The translations under genes were made by a program, and so were the position numbers. The notes beneath the pieces were generated by a model. It saw only the letters and a program-made list of their open reading frames with translations. It was not told the DNA's origin and ran no database searches. DNA of 64,000 nucleotides from Mesostigma viride (lineage: Eukaryota > Streptophyta > Mesostigmatophyceae > Mesostigmatales > Mesostigmataceae). The stretch lies in contig RPFO01000079.1 in assembly GCA_009746045.1 (NCBI GenBank), positions 223,501 to 287,500 of the forward strand, read 5' to 3'. Below, one piece after another: positions 1 through 11,850 of the stretch. Within the stretch, counting starts at the first letter, position 1, and each line of letters begins with the position of its first letter.

Positions 1-3000
1 AGCCGAGGGAACGTCTCCTGCCCAGCTGACTTGGGCAAGGTGCGGGTAGATTCGCATTGTGAAAGGGCTGAAGGGGCCGCACGTCCTGCTTGGAAGACAC
101 CAGCGGCCGCACCTCCACCACATGTTATAAATGCCACCCGCTTCCACCGGCTACCCGCCTTGTGTCGCTTCCGTTGGCCTCGCTCCGGCCCGCCCTCAAC
201 CCACGTGCCTGCGTTGTTGCTTTGCCCTCCCCCTGCTTCCCTGCTGCGCGCATGCAGACGGTGGTGCAGCTGTGCTCGCTGCTCAAGCTGCGGACGATCG
301 CACTCGTGCGGCCGGGCACCAACTATGACAAGATCGCCGAGGATCTCAAGGTGCACCGCGCTTGCTATTAACTATTTTTTTTTTTTTCTTATTTGTGGCC
401 CAGCAGAAAGGATGATGAGATTTCCGAGGAGCCGAAGGTGCCCCGCGCTTTTTATTTATTATGTGCTGTCTATGATCTATTGTTGATTGTTTCTCTGGCC
501 AGCCCACTGTAGCACATCGGATATTCGCGGGTATCCCCCAGTGGCGTGGCTGCCCAACTGCTGACAGCTGCCCCATCCGCCGCCATCGTTACCTCTCCCC
601 TGCAGGCGATGGGCGCCACCGAGGTGTTTGAGGACCAGCCGGGCGTGCGGCAGGCGCTGGACGAGCGAAAGTTGTTCGCAAAGCCAAAGCTAGCGCTGGA
701 CGCCGTGGGGGGCGCCTCCGCGGTACGTGCGCTGCTGGGATGCCCCTTGCTGCCACGGCAGCTGTTTTTCGCTGCATGGGGCACCCCTTGCCTGACAGGG
801 ACATGTGGTATCATGATGTTGTCATGGTCATGCATGTTTAGCCTAAAGAGCAAAGGGCAGCTTTGCCTTACTCGTGCGAGGATATTGGTGCCGATGACTC
901 TATAACATCGGTTGGTTGGCCTAACTGCTCTCAGGTGCACACTCTCCCGTCGTGATTGCTGGCATGGTGTATCCGATGCTGCACTGCTTTCCCAGGCAGG
1001 CCGTTTGCAACATCCTCAGGCCAATACTGTGAGCGATGGTCCTACCGCTTACAATCATGGCCTTTGCTGGGACACAAAGACAGCATGGGACATCATCATG
1101 GGTTTCGCGTCGACCCACAACAGGCGTGCTGATGCGACATCTGGCAGTTGGGGCCTTGTTGTGCCCCAACTGGCCACTGGGTGTCGTGTAGCGCGGGTTG
1201 TCCAGATGGGCCGTGACGTGAGACAGGGCACCGGAGATCAGCCACACCTCTCTCGCTCACCAACTCTTTGTGTGTGTGGGCGCGCATGCCTATGTGTATG
1301 TACCCTGGCACACCCTGGCACACCCTGGCACAGGCGCGAATGGCGGACTGCCTTCACCCGAAGAGCCCCCTCATCATCTACGGGTGCATGTCCGGCAAGT
1401 CGCCTAACTTCCCCTGGCAGACGTGGCTCGGAAAGGTGCGCCTGTCGCCTGTCGACTCCGTCTCGCAAGGGTGCCGTCCATGCCACCCGTCGCACGCTGC
1501 CGCCCCGCCCACGGATATTCCGCAAGTCCTGCGTGCCCGCATCCTTGAAAATGTTGACCGCCATTATCCGTCAACAGTTGATGCTATGGTTTCTCGGTTT
1601 GAGCAGGCATGGAAAAGTATGCTTAGAGGAAACAGTGCGGTGACCAGAAGCCAAAATATAGGGCGGGCTACGTTTATTGCTCTCGCCGTACGGTGCTCCA
1701 ACTCGTTCTGAGGCTGGGAACCTCAGGGTTGGCGCGTTCGAACCTGGGGAAGGGGGGTCTTGGTGACAGCCCTAGGTATGGTACCGCTAGTCTGGGTGAG
1801 TGTTTGGCTCGCCGATGCCAGCTGGCATGGTAACGTGGAGGCATTTCCCCTGTGATACGTGATCGCATTAGCCCGGCTTGCTGGCCATGTTACGTAGTCC
1901 AACTGCACACTACTGTTCACACACGCTAACTACTGTTTACACACGCCAACTGCATACTACTGCTTACGCGTGTGGCATGCCACGGTATGTGAGTCCATGG
2001 TGGTTAAGACCATGAGTGGGTGTTTGCGTGCATGTGTATGGTGTTTGCGGGACATCCCTTTTGGCCCCCTGTTTCCGGCTGCAGGACCTGAAGGTGCAAG
2101 GGTTTGCACTGCGGCGGTGGATGAAGGAGAACAAGAAGAGGGTGAGACGATCTATTCTCTAGTTCTCGGTGCTATGAACAGCGTTAGTTTGTCACTGGCC
2201 ACGCTGTATGGGTGCTGTAGGTGGGGCTTGGCTTTCTGTGCGACCGTTGAGTGCAACGCCTTGGCTTTCTTGCGACCGTTGAATTCAAAGCCTGAAATGA
2301 ACGCCCTTGCAAGGGAGCACAGGAGGATGGGAGCATATGACCACGGTAGCACGGCAGCTGGCACGGCAGGCGGCTTTGCAATCTAGGATGGCTGCACCCG
2401 TTAGGGCTTCTTGCCACCTTGACACGCTTGCCTGGAGCGGTTGGACCGCGCTGGCACCTGTCACTAGTACTAGAACCATCGCTGCCCACCATGCGGCAGT
2501 ACCACGTGCACGGCCAACAGCTGGTCTTTCTACCGCACCACCTGCAGTGGGTGCTCGCTGTGGCGGCAGCTCTGGCCAACTGGGTTCTTAGATCGTCAAC
2601 CTGGGGCTTGAGTGAGGGACCACACGAGCACAAGTGGACATGGTCGTTGACTACTGAGCAGTGTCCCCAATATCGTCGCCGGAATAGGAGAGTGATCGTC
2701 GCCTGAAATGCCACAGGCGCTGCCATGTGTTGTGTTATGTCAGTCTGGAGGTTGGCACATGGCACTCCCTGAACAGATGTCCGAGCGTTGTACAGCTGAA
2801 GGGGTGCAAGGTGGCTGTGGACGGGGATGCTCTCCTGTTAGGAGCAGCCTGCTTTTAAACTGTTCAGCCAGATGCCTGGTTCTGCTGGCCCATGTGCATG
2901 TGCACCTATTGGCTGTTTGAGTCTGTGACAACCCCTGTCGTCTTTGCCAAAGACCTGATGCTTTACTCGACAAATTTTCAGGTTGCTTGCTGCCCTAGCT

Positions 3001-4477
3001 TCTCCCCCTTAGCTCGACAAATTGTCAGCTTCCTTGCTGCCCTAGCTTCTGCCCCCTTTACTCAACAAATTATCAGGTTGCTTGCTGCCCTAGCTTCAGC
3101 CTCCTTGACTCGACAAAGTATCAGGTTGCTTGCTGCCGTTGCTTCTGCCCTGCGGCTTGTCAATGAGTGGCGCTGTCATGTTCCGTGCTTGGCTACCCAC
3201 ATGCGGAAAGGTGGTTCTGCCGTTGACTCTGGGCGCACACGGCTCCCCTGGCGCTTAACCAGACCATGGCAAATCAAAAGTGGTCGCACCTTTAATATAT
3301 GCTGCGGTCACACTGTTATCCTCACCACGGAAGCTATTTTCTGTGGACGAGACTACTGCAGGAGTCAGGCACTGCCATACCATGCTATAGAATTCACTTC
3401 ATCAAAGCGTTTACCTGAATAATTGTACAATTTGCATCGCTTCTGCTCGCGACCCATCCCCAGGTGCCGCTCATGTTCGAGACGCTCGCGAAGCTGGTGC
3501 ACGCGGACAAGATCAAGCTCAACTTCACCGAGTGAGTGGACACTTACCTTTTGGTAGTGGTGACCAGGGCGTGCGACTTGTTGTCGCAGTATGATCGTTA
3601 GCTACGGCTGCCCTCAACCTTTCTGGGGTTCCAGGAACCTGCTCAGGTCACTTCTTGCAGCTTGCCTTACAAGAAAGACACGTTGCTTGGGAGAGATTTG
3701 ATTTGAGAGAATCACTGCAGCACAGTTCGTCGTGAGGCCCTGTGAGATTGTGACATCTATACGCTTTGGTGGCGTGGTGTGGATGATATTATGACACTAC
3801 AGGCTGATAGTGTGGTCTTGTCTCTGTTAATGATGCTCCCCTGAAGGCAACAGCAGCTTTGCCGTCTGACGGGCCGGTGGGTGGGCTGAAATGCTACATA
3901 CATGCAATAGATGGAGACAAAGCCACCTTATGTTACACAGAACCCTTATGTTGGTAGGGTTGTGCAGGCTTCGCAGATAATTGCTTGCACCTGGCTTTGT
4001 TGCGCCTGTCTAGGGCGTAATGTTCTGCAAGTTGTCCAGTTCCCCTTTTTGTTTCTCTCGGTGTACCCATACTAGCGTAATCCTGGCTTTAATGCAGGAG
4101 GTTGACTTGAGGGGTGCCCCTTTCTAAGATTCTTTACAAGTTTGGTTAGGGCTTCAATATGTTAGAAAATTAGTGTGTACTGATAGGCAGTTTTTCCGTT
4201 CATAATATCAGGTTTCCGTGTGCCTGAGCTTTATGCCAAAAGAGTTCTCCCTGGCTGATTTGATGCATTTCATTTTCTCTTGTTTGATGATGTAGTTGCC
4301 CTAGGCTTGCGCCTCTAACACATTCCTCTTGTTTATGCGCGCCCTTCATTGATATTTTGATATCTGTACAGATACGAGCTGGCAACTGAGTTTGGTGAAG
4401 CTATGGAGCATGCTTGCGAAGAATACAGGAACACCAAGGTGCTTCTGCGCGTGAATGACGTGGGCGTCACATATTAG
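1..4477 (+). CDS. MECR: Trans-2-enoyl-CoA reductase, mitochondrial MECR/ETR1 type (3' part, 5' end outside window)
   Basis: Spliced exons: 1-39 (tentative), 258-350, 606-722, 1334-1435, 2085-2141, 3464-3531 and 4372-4477, with stop TAG at 4475-4477. From 258 on, all junctions are GT-AG and in phase; the last intron splits a Glu codon. The product reads TVVQLCSLLKLRTIALVRP, then ATEVFEDQPGVRQAL, KPKLALDAVGGASA, an IIYGCMSGKSPNFPW stretch, DLKVQGFALRRWMKENKKR, and a C-terminus ending in VLLRVNDVGVTY. This is the order of the NAD(P)H-binding Rossmann half and C-terminal segment of the MDR-family enoyl-thioester reductase that performs the last reduction step of mitochondrial type II fatty acid synthesis. 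The LDAVGG and 'KVQGFALRRW' segments match the family's LNCVGG and 'KLRGFWLxxW' positions. The N-terminal catalytic domain and targeting peptide lie left of the window. Family assignment is from recognition, not a search. Confidence 0.8.
2965..3155 (+). repeat. 48-bp tandem repeat, about 4 copies, in MECR intron
   Basis: Copies begin near 2965, 3012, 3060 and 3108 (spacing 47-48 bp) and share an 'ctcgacaaa...ttgcttgctgcc' core. The array lies in the long intron between the exons ending at 2141 and starting at 3464. No coding signal is seen in it. Confidence 0.8.
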
Positions 4478-4799
4478 TTTTACCTAACATGGCTGAGGTC
4501 CTGGAAGTATCATTTGCTACTAATGTCCTTGCTCAGGATAATTAATGCACAACCTGTGAACTCCATTCATGTTTATATTATATGAGACCTGACAGGCTGG
4601 CTTTGTGTTGGGAGCTTGGATCATCTTTAGCTCAGAGCAAGGAATGACCATAGTACTTGCCTAAAACAAGTACATGTGTCAAATTATGTTCTCACGACGG
4701 TGATGAATGATCCTTGCAGTACAGTGCTTACAGTGAAGCATGACTGTGTGATCCCTACCATGGCTGTTGGATCAACTGCGGTTTGCAACAGATGAGATT

Positions 4800-6520
4800 A
4801 ATTAATTACTTAATAGACACATGACTGCGTCACGTGAGCATAAGTCCTCAGTGGGAGGGGAACATGGGATGGAATGGATGGTGTAAGTATCTAGGTCCTA
4901 GTTACAGGGTTATGGGCACCACGGCCCAGATCGCTATGAATATGCCACACGCGGTCACACGCGGAGCCCCCACAGACTTGGGGGGGGTCTCCTTCATCAC
5001 TACTTGCCATCTATCCTAGCACATGTCCATGCCGAGTCTTGAAAAGTCCACGGGTGGCGGCCCTGCCGCGCGCGGGCTGGGGCACGCCAGGTGAGGACAT
5101 ATCGCCCAGGCTGGGCGGGCTTGGTGCCAGCTAGTCTATCTGATGTGTCTACCTGATCTGTGCGGGCCAGGTGCCCGGCAAGGCGCAGGCGCCTGTGCCT
5201 AAGAATGTGGGAAACATAGGGCAAATCAGCGTACAAATCCTCATTACTAATGTGCAAACCAAAGGGGATGTTAAGGGCCTTGCGCAGCATCTGGGTGACG
5301 GTGCCGTCGAGTCGTTGCTCCAGCTCCTGCGTCAGTGTCTAGGTCTCGGCACCGTACCTAGGTCAGGATCGTCAGAATGACGACCTTGAAGAGGTCACGC
5401 TTGACGATCCGGGGTAGGGCGGGGTTGCTCCACCAGCGGCGGTGGTCATGGAGGTGCGCCGGCCACGCCATGCATGCCGATCCGTGTTGTCACTGAGGTC
5501 GTCCTCGCAGTCGGGAAGCCAACTGCCGAGCAGCTTGAAGCGGCCTGAAGGAGGGTAGTGGACCTCGGTGTCGTCGAAGAGGCCGAGTGTGGGTGTGGGC
5601 CCTGCCATGCCGAGGGCCAGGGCCTCCGTTTTGGGGCTGATTTCTAGACCAACCGCTCGAGCCTCGAGCGCCAGGCAGTCCAGCCAAAGTTGGGCAGACT
5701 CCGGCTGCTCGATGAGCGTGATGTCGTCGGCATAAATGAGGTCAGCTAGTAAATTCTGCTTGTTAGTCGGCCCCCCTTCTCCAAGCTCGTTCGTGATCGC
5801 TAGGCGCCGGGGGCACGGCCTGCAATGCTAGCAAAGCGAGCACGTGCCTGGCGCATAACATAATCCACTACAATAATAAACAGGTACGGCAGAATATACG
5901 CTTGGCTGATTTCGATAGTACCGGCTACGCCCCCTTCTACTAAAAAGAAGGATTCAGCCGTGTTCAGCCCGTCTCACGGTGCGAGACTGAACAAGTCTCG
6001 CGTGTAGACACGTGTGTAGTACTCCTACACACAGATCTCGAGTGATTTATCTAGTACCAAATCCGAAAGGCTTGCATCACTCCCCGGACAGGAGAACTTT
6101 TGCGGATGACTGTAGGTGTAAGTTGGCGATGCCATGGTAACCGGAGACGTCCGTCCTATAGTCAGCAAAATTGGTGCGAGAGGTCCCCAGTTCGATTCCG
6201 GTCGGATTCATTTGCAGATCGCGTTTTCCGCGTTTTCCGCGGCCTGGCACTGAACGCAAAGGTTTTCACCTTTGCGGAGTGTCTGATCAGAAGGTACGGC
6301 GATAGGACGCAACCCTGCCAGACGCCGGTCTGCAGTGGGCATGGCGGGGTAATGCCGTGTTGAGTGCGCACCGAAGTGGTGGACCCCTCATACAGCGTGC
6401 GGATGACGGTAATCAGGGGAGTGGGGACGCGAGCGCGAGCAAGTACAGCCCATAGAGCGTCCTAGAGGACAGAATCAAAAGCCTTGATGAAGTCGACGAA
6501 GAGCAGGATGTACATGTACC
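4800..6520 (-). pseudogene. Decayed non-LTR retrotransposon (LINE) ORF2: reverse transcriptase and C-terminus, 3' end
   Basis: Read on the minus strand, about 6515 to 6290 gives LLFVDFIKAFDSVL, an in-frame TAG, DALWAVLARARV and later TGVWQGCVLSPYL; these are reverse transcriptase palm motifs. The frame resumes at about 5890 with FIIVVDYVMRQAR and reaches the catalytic YADD motif at about 5731-5742 (LIYADDITLIEQPESAQLW). Positions 5290 to 5003 carry the typical LINE C-terminus (NEDLYADLPYVSHILRHRR, LAGHLARTDQVDTS), related to the copy at 61.3-61.8 kb. Frames shift several times, so it is dead. A 410-bp insert interrupts it at 5891-6300. At its 3' end (4818-4836) is an 8-bp-stem hairpin followed by a TTAATTAAT-like tail (4795-4810). 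The 5' end is cut by another element's tail at about 6520. Confidence 0.85.
5891..6300 (+). mobile_element. 410-bp SINE-like insertion with tRNA-type B box and 9-bp target duplication
   Basis: The 9-mer aggtacggc occurs at 5882-5890 and again at 6292-6300. Removing one copy and the intervening DNA restores the reverse transcriptase reading GCVLSPYLFIIV exactly, so this is an insertion with a 9-bp target site duplication. Inside, 6189-6199 (agttcgattcc) fits a tRNA B box (GGTTCGANTCC) at 10 of 11 positions, and about 6160-6180 has a weak A-box-like segment (cagcaaaattggtgcg). This suggests a tRNA-derived SINE, but no clear poly-A or TTAA tail is seen. A hairpin (gtctc...gagac) lies near 5970-5990. 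No ORF of interest is present. Confidence 0.7.
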
Positions 6521-6524
6521 ATTC

Positions 6525-7344
6525 ATTTATCAATTGATTACACGCGCTCCTGTCGGGGAGTCGCGGAGCACAATAATACAGAGTTAAAGTGCTTTTCTTC
6601 CCTGAACGCTGCACGCTGGGAAGGGGGCAGAGACAATATATATATTAAAAATATAATTACTTACAGCAGAGTGAAATCACTCAAACCAAAGCAAACGCCC
6701 AGCTATAAACCTCTATACAGAGCCATGTCAAATCTCTATACTACGATAAGACCAATGGAAACTCCTAACGGGAGGAACCTAATAGCCCTGCTGCACCGCA
6801 AAATCAGCCCGCGTACGGCGGAGCATGATGTCAGCCATGGCCCGAGTCAGCGCCACCGACAAGCGCTGACGCCAATATGACGTCCAGGTCCGCGCCGACC
6901 ATGGGGCCCGCTGGCCCTCCAGGTCCAGCCGGTCCTCCCGGAGCCGGCAACACTCCTTGAAGAAGGCGGAGGTCAGGGGCCCCATGGCCCCAAACTCCTC
7001 TAGGACAAAGGGCACCACACGATGGTGCCCGACGTCGCCGTAGGCCAGGAGCTTGGCCCGCTCCGCCCGGTCCGCCGTGTAACCTGCCGTGAGGGAGGCC
7101 CCAGCCACGTGGCTAAGAGCCAAGGGCCGCGCCACCGAAACGTCGATAAGCAGATGCCGGCCACCCCCTCAAAGTCCAGCACCACGATGTCAGGCCGGTG
7201 GTTGGGGGAATAGAAGGCAGCGCCATCCGCATCCTCGGACCGGATGTTCGCGTGGGGGAAAACCGACCGAATCATGGCGAGCACCACCGTCAGGAGGACA
7301 GTGTGCAAATACAAATACCAATTCTGATTCTGTTGGCCCCCCAT
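6525..7344 (-). pseudogene. Retroelement C-terminal nuclease-like domain fragment with 3' hairpin and tail
   Basis: The minus strand from about 7285 reads IRSVFPHANIRSEDADGAAF, then PNHRPDIVVLDFEG. After a frameshift near 7140 it continues VARPLALSHVAGASL, ERAKLLAYGDVGHHRVVPFV, LEEFGAMGP and ends LRRTRADFAVQQGY at 6782-6779. The 'PDivvlDf... vPfVlEefGa' layout resembles PD-(D/E)xK (restriction-like) endonuclease domains seen at the C-termini of some retroelement polyproteins. The fold assignment is an inference. Downstream on the same strand, 6547-6560 holds a 5-bp-stem hairpin and about 6520-6540 an AATCAATTGAT tail, like other retroposon 3' ends in this window. The tail abuts the LINE reverse transcriptase at about 6520, so this element probably inserted there. 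Confidence 0.55.
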
Positions 7345-7419
7345 GCAGGCAAGGTAGTGAGTCCCCGTGGGATCCAGCGGCTGCCCACAGCTACCACAAG
7401 GCCGCCCGGCCGGAACAAG

Positions 7420-10400
7420 AGGTATATATATTTTTTATTATTATTTAACATATCTCCGTTGGGAGGACATGTAGCACATATCCCTGAGACGGGGCATATG
7501 GCTTCATTCTGGGCTACTTCCTGGCTCCGGCCTGCAATGGTAGGCTGTAAACTGCACAAGCTCTGGGTGCACAAAGTGCACCAGCTGCACCACCATCATG
7601 TATCAGAGCTCAAAGGCCTGGCATGGGGCGGAAGATCATCATGGCTAAACAATGGCTAGGGCATTGCTTCTCAGCAGAGAGTAGCTCTCTGCATGGGCAC
7701 AGCATAACTAAATAAAACTAGGCATCATCTGGTGTGTGGCACATCATACATAGGCACACATGTACATGGCTAAATAATGCGAAGTCATCAGCCGGTAGGG
7801 CGCCGGTAATAGGCGTAAATCTTCGTCTTCGTGCCTGCCAGGGCTTGTGGTCAACGTGGATGACCGCCCCCCTCCAGTATACCGGCTTTCCCCCTGCGCT
7901 CTGCCGGAGCTGAAGGTAGGTCCGCCAGAGCTCGCGTCGCCGCTGTTGCTGGGCCAGGGTCAAGTCGGCGTCCAGCGTGAAGCGAGTCCCCGAGAGCTTC
8001 TTGCGGCCTTTAAGGAACGACAGCTTGTCCGCCATGTACTTGAAGGTGAGGAGCACGGGTGCCGGGCCAGCCTTACCCCGTGCGCGGGGGAGGCGGACAG
8101 CCGACATCCGCAGCTCACCAGTGAGTTGCATCAGTGGGGGCAAGAATGTCGCGCTTAAATGCCGTGAGAAGAGTCGTCGAGGTCTCACCTACCGGCTGGT
8201 CGAAGTGCTTGACGATGACATTGTGGCTGTGCTGGGTGATGTCGGCCTCCTCGCGAAGGTCAAGTGCTTGTTGCTCGAGCTGTGCCGCGATGGTGGAGGT
8301 GGTGGAGGTGGTATGATGCTTAAGGGGAGGTGGCACCCCAAAAACCTTAAAACTTGACCCATGCTAATATCACTTGAATTTCAGTTGCACCATGCTAAAT
8401 TATGATTGGGGGCACTAAATAACATCTCTAGTGAGTTGTCCATGCACTTGTTGGGGGTACTACCCCCACATATACGCCAATATAGCGCTATAAATAGAAA
8501 AAGACGCTAATTAGGGCTATGTATGCCCCAGCCCATGCACTCATTTGTTGGCAAAAAAAAATGTAGCGTCTATAGTTCCCTGAGTTTGTAGCTTGCTGAG
8601 CTATTTACATCATGAATATGACAAAACCTTGAACAGTTATTAATTTCCCCGCAAAAGTACCCTTTTTTTACCGGACATTGGGAATAAACATGTCATAAAC
8701 ACTTCAGATAAGGCCACAAAATGTAGCGAAAATCCGGCTAACAGGGGGACAGCAGTGGTCCAAGTCCCAGGTCATTCCGACAAGTCTAGCTCAAGTTATT
8801 GCGTTTGGCGTGCTAAAACCTGAACATACGCTAAATGAGGTTTTTCTGTGTATAAGGCCACCTAGGCATCATGTTTTCCATCCAAGAAGCCAAAAAACAT
8901 GCCCAACTCGATCACACAACATAAGAAAAGGCTAGGCACCTCATCTGCCCTCCCCTGCCCTCAGCATGGCCAGCCTTGCCAGCGTGCGCATAGCAACACC
9001 ATCGCTAGGCATACACGCACCAAGAGAGCATACACTAAGCTCAGCCCAAGGTTACCATGTAAATTTATGCCAAGAACTCAGCAAGTATACGTGTAAAAAC
9101 CTTAGAAAGACTGCCCAAGCAATAGAGGCAACTGCAGCCTGCAAACTTGGCAGCAAATCATACATGTTGTATGCCAAGCATTCACATCCTATCCAGCTTG
9201 CCTTGCTGCACACATAGCAGGGAAGTCTTAATGGTTATAGCTCAAGGAAAGCAATGGAAACACCTATCTAATGCAATGCCACTCATGCAGTATGGCCAGC
9301 AAAAGAACCACTCTCACCTTCCTTTCCAATAGGGCAATTTGCTAAGAAGCTGATGCCAGCTTGTTAGCCTCTAGGCACATGCCGGATGTCGTTCTAAAAC
9401 AGGCGTGTCAGATCCGGCACATAACAAAGCGTCTGAGCAAGGTCACGTCCAAAGGATTATGGAAAACAAATGTCAACACATTACCAACAACTTGACCTCG
9501 GCGCATTTAGCATGCCAGCCACAAACTACACGAAATTGTACGAAATAGCTAGGAATCTGACGATGCAACCGAAAGAAATGGAGCGCTTCCTGCAGGGAAA
9601 CTGCCCGAAAAAAAGGCGAAAGGCCGACGTTAATGCACCTGCCTGCGTGGAAATGTTTCATGCATAAACTGGCACGCAAGCTCGAACAATAAAAGAACAT
9701 CATCATCCATTGATCAGGCGAACAAGGAAGGTGCGCCTTCCGTGAATACGTCGAAGGCGACATGCGCAGGCCTGCGTAGGTTCTTACCTTGAATGCCGGA
9801 AATGTAAAAGAAACCGGGAAGCTTCGGCACAAACTCGACAACACCATTAAGTTAGCTTCATAATCGCTCTTTAGAGCCTACGTTGCCTCACAATAGCTGC
9901 CGTAAACCTGCATTAAATTTCATGATCCGCAAGAGAAATTATATCCTGGACCCCCGCGCCCGTAGCCGTTCGAGAAATTAGCGATATTGCAAACCGTAAA
10001 CTTTCCGCCACGCAATGAGGTAATCAACTAATCTTCTGCGAAATTCAAGCATTTTTTCTAGCTGTTTACGTGCCATATCGATTAATATTGCATAAAGGCA
10101 TGCCGCCATGGCCACTTCCGCGAGGGTTGAGCGGTCCGGGCACACATTATACACCGTACGGACGGTACCGCGAATTTTTTGGCGCGGAAAATATTCGGCG
10201 CGCCACGTCCCCTTAAGCAAGTCCGCCCAGGTGGAGGGAGCATCGCTGCCAGCCGGGCCAGCAGATGCCGGCTGGGCAGCGATGTCCTTCACCGTCTGGG
10301 TGGTGAGGCCGGCGGTGTCATGCAAGCTCTCAAGGGCGGTGGCGGTGGCTTGGAGGCGCTGGTCGAGGTCGAGGAGCTGCATGGGCCGTGATGTCGGCAG

Positions 10401-11000
10401 TGGAGGCAGAAATGGCAGTGGAGGTGGAGGCGACGGTGGTGGAAAGGTGAGGAAGCTCAGCAGCCAGCGTGCCGCCCAGTGCTGCTACATCGGCAGCAAG
10501 GGGGGTCACGTGCTGCTGGAAGGCTTCCGTAAGGATGGAACGGAGTGTGGGGGCGGAGATGGATGGAGCCCAGATCTCGCCGTCAGAGCGCATGAGAAGG
10601 GAGTTGAGAATGGTGTGCTGGAGTTGGGGGCGGGCGCACCCGAGCAGGGCGTCGGGGTTAAACCAATTCCTGTGCGGGGTGATGAGGCGATTGATGTCGT
10701 GGAGATGGAGGCACAGGTCGTAAAGCGAGGCGTAGTCCCCCCAGAAGAGGCAATGCAGGGCAGTTGCCGGGGACATGTTGGTCCAGTCGTGATCGTCGAC
10801 CTTGAAAGGTTGGGGCCGAAAGCGCGGTTCTGTGGGGCGTGAAAACCCTCCTGTTTTGTCGGCTGGGCGGCTGCGTTTAGGGTCAGGCGATGCCGATGGC
10901 CAGGCATTAAGCCTGGGAGGGTTCGGGGCGACCACCAGTGCGTGACTAGTGTCACCGCTGCCTGAGGGCGAAGCTGCAGCCGGAGCTGCAGACGAATTTT
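7420..11000 (-). mobile_element. ORF1-only non-LTR element, copy 1 (interrupted and frameshifted)
   Basis: On the minus strand, 10935 to about 10385 encodes a Pro-rich start, then DHDWTNMSPATALHC, LYDLCLHLHDINRLITPHR and a Ser/Thr-rich stretch. After a one-base frameshift near 10385 it reads LLDLDQRLQATATALESLH up to WADLLK at the piggyBac-like insert. Beyond the insert it continues HHTTSTTSTIAAQLEQQAL, NVIVKHFDQPVGET and, after another shift, PAPVLLTFKYMADKLSFLKG, LDADLTLAQQQRRRELW and KPVYWRGAVIHVDHKPW. This is a coiled-coil, RRM-like and C-terminal layout as in L1-type ORF1 proteins, and it is clearly related to the ORF at 37059-38063. No reverse transcriptase follows: within about 350 bp come a hairpin (7454-7465) and an A/T tail (about 7420-7450). 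The 5' limit is approximate. Confidence 0.65.
8324..10212. mobile_element. PiggyBac-like non-autonomous DNA transposon, 1889 bp, TTAA target duplication
   Basis: TTAA flanks both ends (8320-8323 and 10213-10216). The element begins GGGGAGGTGGCACCCC and ends with the reverse complement of GGGGACGTGGCGCGCC, terminal inverted repeats matching at 13 of 16 positions. Excision leaving one TTAA rejoins the host ORF1 in frame as WADLLKHHTTSTTS. TTAA targets with G/C-rich short TIRs are the hallmark of the piggyBac superfamily. The interior is A/T-richer than its surroundings, and its longest open frames show no DDD-type transposase that I recognise, so it is probably non-autonomous. Confidence 0.8.
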
Positions 11001-11002
11001 CA

Positions 11003-11850
11003 TGGCCGAGCGCAGCCAGCCAGGCTTCGTTGCGTCGAGCGTTTGCTCGTCATATATTGCGTAATAGCTTTGGAAAATTATATCAGCATGAGCGTCTTAG
11101 AAAGACGAAGCGATTGTGATATTCACAGCCGATCATTCGGTGCTCAAACGTGAAAGTTATGAGCTCCGCCATCAGCCGTGGCTACCTCGTGGCTCGTGGC
11201 TCGTGGCTGCGTAAATACGTGTATAATACGCGTATAATACGCAATACGGCAGTACGCCGAGTTTTATTAAGTGAGCCAACTAATAGTGTTTTGCCGTTAC
11301 TAATGCCGAATCGCCGTGCTAGCTCACACTGGATACAGGCACCCATACCAATAAATTACGCTGTTACGTGTTGATTAATTCATTAATATTAATGCCAATA
11401 AATAACACCAGCAACCAGCGCGGTACCGTTGGCACATACGTGCATCAGACATGGCGTGACCAGCGTGGTGGTCTCCAGCATTCATATTCAGTGAGACAAC
11501 TACATGTATTACCTGGATGCAGGGCAATCCAATGTCATGGAAGGACTAGGGTAGTTGCATGCATATGTTCAGTGCAAAGTAATTACTGGCCTTATATGGC
11601 CAAGAGCATCAACGCAAATAATTCTTCTAGACTTACATAGGGCGCAAGGAAAAGGAATGATGCGTAAAACAAGATCGAAGTACATGTTCCGGCGCACGAC
11701 ATGATGCAATCACATGCAATGTTAACTTTGTTTAACTTTTCATGTGTAACTTAATTTCGTACTACAATGAGATCAGCAACTGAGAACTCCGGCGTGGCAT
11801 ATGCCTCTGCGCATGACACACAAATACGGACTTGATTACTGAAGTACTTA
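11003..11850. other. A/T-rich intergenic stretch without a recognisable gene
   Basis: There is no coding pattern on either strand. Short direct repeats occur at 11190-11250 (ctcgtggctcgtggctcgtgg and tataatacgcgtataatacgc). It separates the retroelement nest from the tetranucleotide array. Confidence 0.5.

Noticed and set aside
6160-6220. Intact tRNA gene
   Set aside because: The B box is good, but the acceptor stem and anticodon arm cannot be formed. It is better read as part of a SINE-like insert.
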